Positions 8,250-15,362 of a stretch of DNA of 18,460 nt are shown in pieces. Both the position numbers and the translations under genes were made by a program. The stretch is taken from NCBI GenBank assembly GCA_005879655.1, contig VBJK01000131.1, forward strand, positions 1 to 18,460, given 5' to 3'. Position 1 is the first letter of the stretch. Every line of letters begins with the position of its first letter. Under the pieces are notes generated by a model. That model made no database searches. It saw nothing but the letters and a program-made list of their open reading frames with translations, and had not been told where the DNA came from. This DNA is from Chloroflexota bacterium. Its GTDB lineage: Bacteria > Chloroflexota > Ktedonobacteria > Ktedonobacterales > Ktedonobacteraceae.

Positions 8250-9395
8250 TCAGTTCTCCTCAAACTGCTGTAGTTTTTTTAGTGTGTCTCTGTCCTCTTC
8301 CGGCACAGTAGAAGGAGAGTTTATAGAAGGGGGAGGAGAGTTGTTCTTTGCATGAGTATGAGAAAGAGGGTGAGCAGTAGATTGTTTTAGGAGAATATCT
8401 ACTTTCTTATTAAGTTTTTTGATTTCCTCTTTGATACCTCTCATCTCAGAGAGCATCTCATCTATGCTCTCCAATGTCTGCTGACGCTGTTCGGGCGGCA
8501 TGCGACCTAGAGTAAGTGCACACAAATTCCAGAAGAAAAGTTCATATCCGCCTGTAGTGCCCTCAAGACACTTGGCTTTGCAAGCTTTTAAGTAGAAAAA
8601 AAGCTGAGAGTCTTTGTTGGTTTGTTCTTCATTGACATACCATAAACTTTCCACTCTACGAGGGAAAATAGTATGAAGTATATGTCTATCCCACTTGTAG
8701 TCAAACCCTACCATCAACATATCCTCTTCTTTAATCTCTTCAATACAAGCTTTTAGTTCAGGATACTTATCAAGAAAAATTTCCTTACTATCTATATTAT
8801 ACTCACATATGCTATATTTCATAGAACCCACATCACCGCTAGCTTTGACGATTGTGTATATATCGCTAGCATCAACGTCATCACCGGCTTGGATGAGGTT
8901 GTGCAGATCATTGATCGTCATTCTAGGTACCGTAAATTTAGCCGATCCAGGCATGATGACCTCGAAAGCTTTATCTTTTATGCCGCTCTGAAGCAAAGCT
9001 GGCACCAGTTCATTACCTATATTAGTGGTGATGATGCAATGAAACCTTTTGTGTTTTATAAGTTCTGCAACGTAAAGATCAGCACCTTTAACAGGTTTCT
9101 CTCTAAAAATTGTTTGCAGTATTTCATGTCTCTCACTTACACTAGGAAATTGCTCTTCTAGGGTTCTGTACCATTCATGAAAGCGTTGTATCGGTGTCAT
9201 CTGCTCTATCAAGTAGCTGCGCTTCGTGTAATTTTGTAATAAAACTTTAACTAGGGGAGGATTGCGAAACAGGCTACTGGTGCGCGAACCAAGAAACAAG
9301 ACAGGCGGCTTTTTTTTCGTGTTGAGTTCCTTTGCCATGGACTCAACACTGAAATCAGATGTATCCAACGTCGCTCTTCCCTTCTTGCGGCCCAT
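8250..9395 (-). CDS. SIR2-like protein with C-terminal coiled coil
   Basis: A 381-residue protein and the first gene of the operon. The SIR2-like domain shows PVLFLGSRTSSLF (31-43), TTNIG (123-127, where the family has TTNxD), VKASGD (183-188, at the place of the catalytic K-L-H-G motif), MLMVGFDYKWD (226-236) and LWYVNEE (251-257). These last elements, plus a GTTGGYELFF block near 279-288, match the SIR2/phosphorylase fusion (LWYVNED and a GTDGDHEKFF block), so the two are clear paralogues. Both the Asp of TTNxD and the His of the HG motif are missing, which makes NAD hydrolysis unlikely. A charged heptad-like stretch (about 303-338, LESIDEMLSEMRGIKEEIKK) predicts a coiled coil; the tail (340-370) is Ser/Pro-rich and disordered. 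It may act as an adaptor or ligand-binding partner of the NTPase encoded 1 nt downstream. No good ribosome binding site precedes the ATG at 9395, so the start is the least certain point. Confidence 0.82.
   Translation of the reverse strand: MGRKKGRATLDTSDFSVESMAKELNTKKKPPVLFLGSRTSSLFRNPPLVKVLLQNYTKRSYLIEQMTPIQRFHEWYRTLEEQFPSVSERHEILQTIFREKPVKGADLYVAELIKHKRFHCIITTNIGNELVPALLQSGIKDKAFEVIMPGSAKFTVPRMTINDLHNLIQAGDDVDASDIYTIVKASGDVGSMKYSICEYNIDSKEIFLDKYPELKACIEEIKEEDMLMVGFDYKWDRHILHTIFPRRVESLWYVNEEQTNKDSQLFFYLKACKAKCLEGTTGGYELFFWNLCALTLGRMPPEQRQQTLESIDEMLSEMRGIKEEIKKLNKKVDILLKQSTAHPLSHTHAKNNSPPPSINSPSTVPEEDRDTLKKLQQFEEN
8256..8260 (-). promoter_or_regulatory. Ribosome binding site inside the SIR2-like gene, fixing the start at 8248
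   Basis: AGGAG on the minus strand, 7 nt before the ATG at 8248 and within the last codons of the upstream gene. It supports TGA-C-ATG coupling and argues against the overlapping TTG at 8263. Confidence 0.7.
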
Positions 9396-9471
9396 TACTG
9401 CTATACAATTTCTATATGATGAAACGCTTAAACTATTACCCTTTAGCTCAAGACATGAAGTTTATAATGCC

Positions 9472-9500
9472 ATATTAGCCTAACTTTGCTAGGTTTGCAA
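9472..9500 (-). promoter_or_regulatory. Promoter of the SIR2/NTPase/radical SAM operon
   Basis: On the minus strand TTGCAA (9495-9500) and TAATAT (9472-9477) are separated by exactly 17 nt, a good sigma-A-type match. Transcription would begin near 9465, giving a leader of about 70 nt before the ATG at 9395. The spacer holds a short CCTA...TAGG symmetry that could be an operator, but this is weak. Confidence 0.55.
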
Positions 9501-9587
9501 GATTCTTTAACAGTCATATACAGAGCTTGCTGCAAAAGAGCAAGTGTATTTCATCCTCTGCTACGAGGGAGACCGCCATTGTACCCT

Positions 9588-9612
9588 TTTGCTTCGGAGC
9601 CGTTGAAGCAAA
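9588..9612. repeat. Inverted repeat, 8-bp arms
   Basis: TTTGCTTC (9588-9595) and GAAGCAAA (9605-9612) are perfect complements around a 9-nt loop. There is no T-run on either strand, so it is at best a weak terminator for the kinase-like gene, or a processing or protein-binding site. Confidence 0.45.
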
Positions 9613-9798
9613 CTCTCTATGCTATGCTTTGACTCATTTCTGGGAAAGCGCTACCGCAGTATATCATCCTTGGAGATTAAATACAATAATTTTTGGTGTA
9701 TTTTTGCAAAGTATAAGAATCTTTGATACTACAGAGATGGAACATTGCTGCTAGTTTATTGCACAATGCTCTCCCTCTGTAGTACCACCTATCGCTTC

Positions 9799-11913
9799 CT
9801 ACATTTTCCACACTTTAGCGTTATTAAATGCAATAGTGGTGGCCTGATTGGCAGCGGAGTGATTTCCGCCCTCGGCAAAGACGCCGATCATGCCCTGTGC
9901 TGCTGTTGCATCTTGCACAGGTCCAATGGCGCGCTGGTGATTGACGTAGATGCTGAAGGTGTTCCCTTTGGCAACGACGGCTATGGTGTTTAGTTGTCCC
10001 AACACCTTATTAAATGAGGGTAAGACCGGCTGCTCTGCCGGAGAGCCTTTGATGTGTGTACAAGAGCTGTAGATACAGGCGCTAAAGGCAAAAAGACCGT
10101 TGCCGTAGATCGCGAAGACATAATAGCGTTGTGTATTCCTGTTTCCTCTGAAGACAATACCACCGCCGCTCGATGCTGATCCTACTGCTATCATTCTCAT
10201 CTGTATCTGATACGTGAAATCATGGTAACTGGTGGCCTGGGCAAAACAAGGGCCAGCGCTTCTACCTGGCATCATGACTTTATAGGCTCCATCACTGAAT
10301 GTACACGAACTACCTGCTGCAAGATCGCTAGACTTTTGCCAGTTGTAGTTGTCACCCTGTAATGGATCATCTAATACCAGTACATTACTACCAACTGGAA
10401 CATAAGTGTTGACATTGTCCCCGGTTTTTGCAGCTATAGTGGTATTATCATGAGTTGTTACAGCCCTATTTGCTACAGCATCAGCAGTTGCTTTGAGAAT
10501 GCCGTGGGCGCTTACAGCGCCCGCCGAAAGGTCATGAAAGTTATTGCTGAAGAGATAGAAAATGAGAGCGGGACTACCTATTGCAAGGACTGCAACGAGG
10601 AATACCATAAGCAATAGCAAGGGTCTATTATTTACTCCAAGCTTGAGTGGGTCACGATCGGTCATAGGCACCAGTGTTTTGGACCCTGGTGAACTGCTAG
10701 CGATAGCAGGCACTGGTGGCGTAACCTCTTGCGGTTTAGCTACAGGAGGTTGCTCGATCTGTTTCGTTGTTGGTTGCTGTGGGATGGCGCTCCGTTCCAC
10801 GAGCTGGCCAGTAATTTCAGGCAGGATGAGTGTGATGGGATTCTTGACTGAGCTTGCTGGTTGATTAGTAGGGTGGACGGTAGGCAACTTCTGCGAGGGA
10901 GTCACCTGCTTGGACCGTGTAGCATCACTCAATGGTGTACGAACTTCTGTGCGAGGGCTATGCCGTGCAGGAGATTGCTCAGTTGGGCGGGCCGCAGTTG
11001 CTGGCTGAGGACTATGCCGTGCAGATAGTTGCCCGCTCGCATGACGCGTGATGTCAATTGCTGGTAACTCTATAGTCACCACAGAACGACGTACGCCGCT
11101 GATTTTGCAGGTTTGTTGTAGCGCAAATGCGAAGTCGCGGATACTGGCAAAACGGTGATCGGGATTTTTTGAGAGAGCTTTGAGCACAACCTTGTCAATG
11201 ACCGGTGAAATTGCAGGAACTTTCTCACGCAATGACGGAGCTGGTGTCAGCAACTGCTGACTGGCAACCTCAAGAAAGGTGCCTTGAAAGGGGAGACTGC
11301 CAGTCAACCACTCGTAGGCCATAACCCCCAATGCATATTGATCACTGGCAGGACCCCACGCGTCCTGGAGCTGCTCTGGAGCCATATACGCCACAATGCT
11401 GGACAGCTCTTTGCGGCGCGGCTGTGAAGGAATGCTCTGCATTTCAAGCTCTAAGCCGAAATCGCTCACCAGTACCTTATTATTGGCCCCCAGCAATATA
11501 TTCTCTGGCCTCACGTTGCGATGGACTAGCCCACGATCATGGGCATATTGCAAGGCCGTTGCAATCTGTATAACGTAAGGACTGAGCGAAGAGGGCGGCA
11601 ATGGATCTCCGTGCAAGTACCGATGACGAAATGTCCCTCCTGGTGTATAGTCCATTACTAGGAAAGGCATGGTATCATCTATACCAAAATCCAGTACACG
11701 GACGATATTTGGATGGACAAGCTGCGTAATGGTCTGTGCTTCATTGAGAAACGAAGTAGCTTCCTTCCCAAAAAGACGCCAGCGCAACGCTTTAATAGCG
11801 ACTTGAGTGTGTAGCTGAATGTGTTCTCCCAGATACACATTGGCAAAACTCCCTTGTCCCAACAAACGCACCAGACGGTAATTGCCAAGCTCTTGACCAA
11901 TATCGCCTGACAT
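9799..11913 (-). CDS. Membrane Ser/Thr kinase-like protein, probable pseudokinase
   Basis: A 704-residue protein. The N-terminal Hanks-type kinase fold covers about 12-270: glycine loop GQGSFANV (19-26), VAIK Lys41, helix-C Glu58, SDFG (150-153) and YMAPE. The catalytic loop reads HRNVRPEN: Asn133 (codon AAC, 11517-11515) replaces the catalytic Asp and Arg135 the usual Lys, so phosphotransfer is probably lost while ATP binding may remain. A Pro/Ser/Thr-rich linker (about 272-430) with two ARHSP segments precedes one membrane helix (about 432-455). The outer part (about 505-704) looks like a concanavalin/LamG or DUF1080-type beta-sandwich with four Cys, so it may sense a sugar or wall component. 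The ATG at 11913 is chosen because AAGGAG lies 7 nt upstream; the longer frame runs back into an inverted repeat and through the promoter. The gene is monocistronic and divergent from the plus-strand gene at 12233. An active kinase with a variant loop remains possible. Confidence 0.9.
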   Translation of the reverse strand: MSGDIGQELGNYRLVRLLGQGSFANVYLGEHIQLHTQVAIKALRWRLFGKEATSFLNEAQTITQLVHPNIVRVLDFGIDDTMPFLVMDYTPGGTFRHRYLHGDPLPPSSLSPYVIQIATALQYAHDRGLVHRNVRPENILLGANNKVLVSDFGLELEMQSIPSQPRRKELSSIVAYMAPEQLQDAWGPASDQYALGVMAYEWLTGSLPFQGTFLEVASQQLLTPAPSLREKVPAISPVIDKVVLKALSKNPDHRFASIRDFAFALQQTCKISGVRRSVVTIELPAIDITRHASGQLSARHSPQPATAARPTEQSPARHSPRTEVRTPLSDATRSKQVTPSQKLPTVHPTNQPASSVKNPITLILPEITGQLVERSAIPQQPTTKQIEQPPVAKPQEVTPPVPAIASSSPGSKTLVPMTDRDPLKLGVNNRPLLLLMVFLVAVLAIGSPALIFYLFSNNFHDLSAGAVSAHGILKATADAVANRAVTTHDNTTIAAKTGDNVNTYVPVGSNVLVLDDPLQGDNYNWQKSSDLAAGSSCTFSDGAYKVMMPGRSAGPCFAQATSYHDFTYQIQMRMIAVGSASSGGGIVFRGNRNTQRYYVFAIYGNGLFAFSACIYSSCTHIKGSPAEQPVLPSFNKVLGQLNTIAVVAKGNTFSIYVNHQRAIGPVQDATAAQGMIGVFAEGGNHSAANQATTIAFNNAKVWKM

Positions 11914-11920
11914 ATTTTTT

Positions 11921-11926
11921 CTCCTT
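11921..11926 (-). promoter_or_regulatory. Ribosome binding site fixing the kinase-like start at 11913
   Basis: AAGGAG on the minus strand, 7 nt before the ATG at 11913. It is the strongest ribosome binding site near this gene and rules out the 63-residue upstream extension. Confidence 0.75.
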
Positions 11927-11967
11927 AAAGACAAAAAAACCTCTATTATCTTATAATGGCCCTTTGT

Positions 11968-11996
11968 ATTGTATGGTAGCAGGCGATTGGCGTCAA
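11968..11996 (-). promoter_or_regulatory. Promoter of the kinase-like gene
   Basis: On the minus strand TTGACG (11991-11996) and TACAAT (11968-11973) are 17 nt apart, a near-consensus sigma-A promoter. Transcription would start near 11960, about 47 nt before the ATG at 11913. Confidence 0.65.
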
Positions 11997-12030
11997 GTAA
12001 AGGGCACCGATCAGGGCACCCATAAAGGAT

Positions 12031-12086
12031 GCCCCTACAATGGTACGCGCGCAGCCTGCGAGGTGTCTCCGTACCATTGTAGGGGC
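12031..12086. repeat. Inverted-repeat element, 17-bp perfect arms
   Basis: Arms at 12031-12047 and 12070-12086 are exact reverse complements around a 22-nt loop. They carry the core GCCCCTACAATGGTAC, which also forms the inner part of the palindrome at 15529-15640. The element lies between two divergent genes, just upstream of the kinase promoter. Two copies of one core in a single window suggest a dispersed, MITE- or REP-like family, but no target-site duplication was identified. Confidence 0.75.
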
Positions 12087-12170
12087 GGCCCGGTAGTGGC
12101 AAGAAGCACTATGATATTACCTTTACTCCGCCCGATATTGTGTCCACTACCATAACCTTCACAAGACGAG

Positions 12171-12176
12171 TATAAT
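12171..12176 (+). promoter_or_regulatory. Possible -10 element for the gene at 12233
   Basis: A perfect TATAAT lies 57 nt before the ATG at 12233, but no convincing -35 hexamer is found 16-18 nt upstream. A short inverted repeat, GGTAGTGG (12092-12099) with CCACTACC (12144-12151), spans the expected upstream region and could be a regulatory site. Confidence 0.4.
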
Positions 12177-12232
12177 AACTGAAACTATGGATGATAACCA
12201 TACGAGTACACCTCAGAGAAGAGAGTTGAACT

Positions 12233-14203
12233 ATGCCACGTAAACAACAAAATGATCCCAATTTTCACGATCAGCCACTCCACAATACGCAAGTAGCTCA
12301 CGATAGAAGCAACAAGCTCGTTCCTATGGAAGCAATGGGTCAGGCACTCAATGTTAAATATCATGCTGAAGATGAATTGATCGATAAGCAGCAAGGATCT
12401 CACACTTTCGTTTCCTCATTTGCCCATGGCGAGAAGTATCATGAAGCAGGTAAGCGTGACGTTGAACTTTACATTCGCACCTACAATACCCTCTTGCGTA
12501 GCTCCGGCGAAGTGCACTTAAATGCATTAGTACAGGCCCATTATAATATTGATTCTAGTCTTCACCCTGATGCTCGCTCCCCCTATCCTGATATGTCGGC
12601 GTTTATTTATAGCGTCCTACGTCTGCCGGATTCGATTGTGCATTGCAGTCTTGTCGCGCTGGGTCAGTCGGAAGAAGTTTTTTTACAAAATGGCTTTCGG
12701 GTGGATGCCTGGAAGGCGGTGACAGCATCAGCACGGCGGCGTAAATGGTTTTATGATGGAAAAGATGTACTAGGGGTGTATGTCGCTAGTGTGAGCGATA
12801 CGGATGATATTGTTCCTATTCTGGTGGCTTTCCAGATCGAATGGAACAAGATGTATTATCTGCTCAATGCTGATCCCACCACGTTGCAGTTGTTAGAGTC
12901 TCATGTGGATCGTTCATCGCCAGTCTTTGTCGAGATCAGCAAAGTCTTGCGTGAACGCTTGCATATCGCTGCCGATGATTGGCAACGTCTGGAGGTCATC
13001 TGGGGCAATGATCTGTGGGATATTCTACAGATCATTGGGCGGCAAAAGAAGAGTTTCCGCTTGCGTATGCTGGGTGGTTCCCATGTTGGCTATGTGCGGG
13101 CAACACATCAGTGGTGGGTACCAGTGAGAAGTCAACTGGACCAGCTGGGCCTGCCTGATCGTCCGGTCTACTTTGTTTCCAGCAATACCCACAGTCTGGT
13201 CAATCTCATATCGGGCATCATTCTCAACCGTGAGGAAGAATTGGTGGAGTTTGCACTCAAGTCGGACCCCTATCTGGCGGACGAATGCCGCAAATTGCAA
13301 ACAGGTGTCGTGCCCGGCAACTGGCACAATTTCCTCTACTTCACCGCCCGCGAGTGGATACGCAGTTCCGCTGGCCGCGAGTTTGCGCACAACCTCCGTG
13401 TGCAAGAAGAGCAGGCACGGGGCATCTGGTACGTTGGAGCCAGGCATGGTTTGGAGATTGATGCGCAGATCATTGAATTAGCGAAACTGCATCCCATCGA
13501 GATTGACCCCCGTTGCCGTATGCCGCATATGGATATATTGCAAAAGAGTGAAGCGGTAATTCTCAATATCGATTATCCCCTGGGCATGGCGGCCTACCGT
13601 ATGTTGCGCGAGATTATGGAAAATCTGACCCATATACGTGGTATCTATATTCTGGGCAAGGCCGCCACGCTGAACGGTAGTATCGGTGATGTGATGGTCT
13701 CCAACGTTGTATTAGATGAGCATAACCAGAACACTTACTGGCTAGATAATTGCTTTAATGCCCAGGATGTGCAGCCATATCTCATGTATGGCTCTGTACT
13801 CGACAACCAGAAGGCGGTCTCGGCCAAAGGCACCTACCTGCAAAATCGCCAGTATCTGGACTTCTATTATCAAGCCAACTATACCGTTGTTGAGATGGAG
13901 AGCGGCCCTTACCTCAATGCAGTTTATGAGGATTTGTACCTGACACGCTATCCCATGGGCGAGAATATTAACTTCGCACGGCTCCCGTACGAATTAGGTA
14001 TTCTGCACTACGCTTCAGATACTCCCTATACCCGTGGCAAAAATCTGGGCGCTGGTAGCCTCTCCTACTTTGGCATGGACGCCACCTATGGTAGCACGGT
14101 AGCTATCCTGCGCAGAATTATTGAGCAAGAGATTAGCACGCTCCAGCGTCAGATGACCAAGCCACTGGATCAGTGTGATCCAAACGAGGAAGAGACTACA
14201 TAG
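12233..14203 (+). CDS. Large protein with C-terminal nucleoside-phosphorylase-like domain
   Basis: A 656-residue soluble protein. The first 50 residues are polar and probably disordered. A conserved-looking segment begins near RDVELYIRTYNTLLRSSGE, and the middle region (about 90-430) has no motif I can assign. The last 200 residues resemble a PNP/MTAN-type fold: GIYILGKAATLNGSIGDVMV is like the phosphate/glycine loop followed by a -GDV- strand, VVEMES carries Glu554 and Glu556 at the place of the EMEG motif, and ASDTPYTRGK carries Asp596 at the place of the catalytic S-D. Unlike the SIR2-fused copy at 869-2524, this domain keeps the catalytic acids, so it may cleave a nucleoside-like substrate. 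From memory, unchecked, database annotations call proteins of this kind a DUF (DUF6909). A weak GAGAG precedes the ATG. It is monocistronic, divergent from the kinase-like gene and convergent with the response regulator, with a strong terminator hairpin after it. Biological role unknown. Confidence 0.85.
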   Translation: MPRKQQNDPNFHDQPLHNTQVAHDRSNKLVPMEAMGQALNVKYHAEDELIDKQQGSHTFVSSFAHGEKYHEAGKRDVELYIRTYNTLLRSSGEVHLNALVQAHYNIDSSLHPDARSPYPDMSAFIYSVLRLPDSIVHCSLVALGQSEEVFLQNGFRVDAWKAVTASARRRKWFYDGKDVLGVYVASVSDTDDIVPILVAFQIEWNKMYYLLNADPTTLQLLESHVDRSSPVFVEISKVLRERLHIAADDWQRLEVIWGNDLWDILQIIGRQKKSFRLRMLGGSHVGYVRATHQWWVPVRSQLDQLGLPDRPVYFVSSNTHSLVNLISGIILNREEELVEFALKSDPYLADECRKLQTGVVPGNWHNFLYFTAREWIRSSAGREFAHNLRVQEEQARGIWYVGARHGLEIDAQIIELAKLHPIEIDPRCRMPHMDILQKSEAVILNIDYPLGMAAYRMLREIMENLTHIRGIYILGKAATLNGSIGDVMVSNVVLDEHNQNTYWLDNCFNAQDVQPYLMYGSVLDNQKAVSAKGTYLQNRQYLDFYYQANYTVVEMESGPYLNAVYEDLYLTRYPMGENINFARLPYELGILHYASDTPYTRGKNLGAGSLSYFGMDATYGSTVAILRRIIEQEISTLQRQMTKPLDQCDPNEEETT

Positions 14204-14207
14204 CACA

Positions 14208-14273
14208 ATACAGGTGAAATAAGCCCCTCCGGTCCGCTTGCAGGTGGACCGGAGGGGCTTATTTCACCTGTAT
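14208..14273. terminator. Bidirectional terminator hairpin, 28-bp perfect arms
   Basis: Arms at 14208-14235 and 14246-14273 are perfect reverse complements with a 10-nt loop and a GC-rich inner stem (GCCCCTCCGGTCC). It sits between convergent genes ending at 14203 (plus) and 14288 (minus). No pure T-run follows, but the outer stem contains TTATTT in both directions. The stem is far longer than usual and would strongly block transcriptional collision. Confidence 0.8.
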
Positions 14274-14287
14274 CGTGGCGAAAAGTC

Positions 14288-15019
14288 TTACCAACGCAAT
14301 ACATATCCTACACCGCGTACAGTCTGGATCAACTTGGGATTAGCCGGTTGTTCCTCTAATTTTTCCCGTAACCAGCGAATATGTACATCGATCGTCCGCG
14401 TATCACCAAGGTAGTCATAACCCCAAACGTTGTGCAGTAGTTGGTCACGGGTCAGAACAGTACCACGATTACGCACGAGGTAGGTCAACAATTCAAACTG
14501 TTTGGGTTGGAGCGGTGGATCTAGATCCACGCCTCGACAACTGACGCGCCGACCAGCTAAATCAATACGCAGAGGCCCGGCGACCAAATCACGTGTTTGT
14601 GAGCGCGCTTCTTGCACTTCGGGGCTGATCTCTTCATTGGATGGGTAATCGGCGCGCCGTATCAGAGCACGCACACGTGCCAGTAGCTCACGGCGTCCAA
14701 AGGGCTTGGTGACATAATCATCCGCTCCAACCTCAAGACCAACCACCTTATCAATCTCGTCACTCCTCGCAGTGAGGATCAAAATTGGTGTGGTGGCAGT
14801 AGTACTCTCGCGTCGCAACTGGCGACAGACCTCCAGACCATCCATCCCAGGTAGCATAATATCCAGAATAATCAGGTTCGGTGTCTCCGCGCGAGCAGCA
14901 TCCAGTGCACTGCTCCCATCGGCAGCTGTCACTACCCGATACCCGGCTTGCTCAAGATTGTAGGCGATGGTCTCTACCAATACTGCCTCATCGTCTACAA
15001 CCAGGATTTTTCGCGTCAC
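14288..15019 (-). CDS. OmpR/PhoB-family response regulator
   Basis: A 243-residue two-component regulator that acts as a DNA-binding transcription factor when phosphorylated. The receiver domain (about 1-120) has acidic residues Asp9 and Asp10, the phospho-acceptor Asp53 in LIILDIMLPG, Thr83 in LILTAR and Lys106 in VTKPF, so it is complete. The C-terminal winged helix (about 145-242) has the usual pattern: LQPKQFELLTYLVRNRG, LTRDQLLHNVWGY, TRTIDVHIRWLREKL and IQTVRGVGYVL. The GTG at 15019 is chosen because GGAGG lies 7 nt upstream and the receiver starts at once; the same frame continues upstream without homologous sequence. No histidine kinase gene is next to it, so it is an orphan within this window. 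It has its own promoter and shares a terminator with the convergent plus-strand gene. Sequence style is PhoB/PhoP-like, but the target genes cannot be inferred. Confidence 0.95.
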   Translation of the reverse strand: MTRKILVVDDEAVLVETIAYNLEQAGYRVVTAADGSSALDAARAETPNLIILDIMLPGMDGLEVCRQLRRESTTATTPILILTARSDEIDKVVGLEVGADDYVTKPFGRRELLARVRALIRRADYPSNEEISPEVQEARSQTRDLVAGPLRIDLAGRRVSCRGVDLDPPLQPKQFELLTYLVRNRGTVLTRDQLLHNVWGYDYLGDTRTIDVHIRWLREKLEEQPANPKLIQTVRGVGYVLRW

Positions 15020-15026
15020 AGAGGGT

Positions 15027-15031
15027 CCTCC
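15027..15031 (-). promoter_or_regulatory. Ribosome binding site fixing the GTG start at 15019
   Basis: GGAGG on the minus strand with a 7-nt spacer to GTG. It supports the start at the receiver domain and rules out a 78-residue N-terminal extension. Confidence 0.75.
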
Positions 15032-15071
15032 AGAGAAACAAACGGATACAGCCACAAGTGTACCGCTGACT

Positions 15072-15101
15072 ATTGTATCATACCTGGCAGAGCGTCGCCA
15101 A
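15072..15101 (-). promoter_or_regulatory. Promoter of the response regulator gene
   Basis: On the minus strand TTGGCG (15096-15101) and TACAAT (15072-15077) are 18 nt apart. Transcription would begin near 15065 and give a leader of about 46 nt. It is divergent from the plus-strand promoter at 15165-15194. Confidence 0.45.
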
Positions 15102-15164
15102 AGGTGCGCCCTAGATTTCTTTAGGACCAGTTTTGCTAAATTTCGCACTTTGCTCCAAAAACAC

Positions 15165-15194
15165 TTGACAGATAACCCTATTCTTGTGTAAAAA
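15165..15194 (+). promoter_or_regulatory. Plus-strand promoter with consensus -35
   Basis: A perfect TTGACA (15165-15170) is followed after 18 nt by TAAAAA (15189-15194), a less good -10. No protein gene lies downstream on the plus strand; the next signal is the terminator hairpin at 15309-15343. Confidence 0.45.
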
Positions 15195-15200
15195 TAGACA

Positions 15201-15347
15201 CTGTAGAACAGAGTTAGAGATGGCTCTGGAAAGCAAGGAAGCTTATTTTCCATAATACAGGAAGTATGTAGCCATTACTGGCTCTGTAGATATCACCGAG
15301 TACGAAAAAAAACGGTGTGAATAGTAGTTTCTCACACCGTTTTCTTT
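15201..15347 (+). ncRNA. Candidate small RNA of about 145 nt
   Basis: The transcript is inferred from the plus-strand promoter at 15165-15194 and an intrinsic terminator hairpin ending in TTTTCTTT at 15340-15347. The interval holds only an 11-codon frame (ATG at 15220, no clear ribosome binding site). It contains a small hairpin, CAGAG...CTCTG, near 15207-15227. No known RNA family is recognised, so this rests on promoter and terminator alone. Confidence 0.25.
15309..15343. terminator. Intrinsic terminator active in both directions
   Basis: Perfect 12-bp arms (15309-15320 and 15332-15343, AAAACGGTGTGA and its complement) enclose an 11-nt loop. On the minus strand the stem is followed by a run of eight T, a textbook terminator for transcripts coming from the stress-protein gene at 15997. 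On the plus strand TTTTCTTT follows the stem. Confidence 0.8.
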
Positions 15348-15362
15348 GTACGCTCTGGTCGA

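Larger units (their letters stand above)
9396..9798. other. Intergenic region of about 400 nt without a gene
   Basis: This stretch lies between the kinase-like gene (ends at 9799) and the operon start (9395), both on the minus strand. It holds the operon promoter (9472-9500) and a short inverted repeat (9588-9612). The open frames in it have no ribosome binding site or recognisable motif. No T-rich intrinsic terminator for the kinase-like gene was seen. Confidence 0.6.

Noticed and set aside
9527..9754. Small plus-strand open frame in the intergenic region
   Set aside because: No ribosome binding site, no recognisable motif, and amino acid composition like a random frame.
11914..12102. N-terminal extension of 63 residues on the kinase-like protein
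   Set aside because: It runs through the promoter and the inverted-repeat element and lacks a ribosome binding site; the kinase fold starts just after the ATG at 11913.
13025..13447. 140-residue minus-strand frame inside the phosphorylase-like gene
   Set aside because: Antisense shadow of the 656-residue gene; no ribosome binding site or motif.
15020..15253. N-terminal extension of 78 residues on the response regulator
   Set aside because: GTG at 15019 has a GGAGG at the right distance and the receiver domain starts at once; the extension crosses the predicted promoter.
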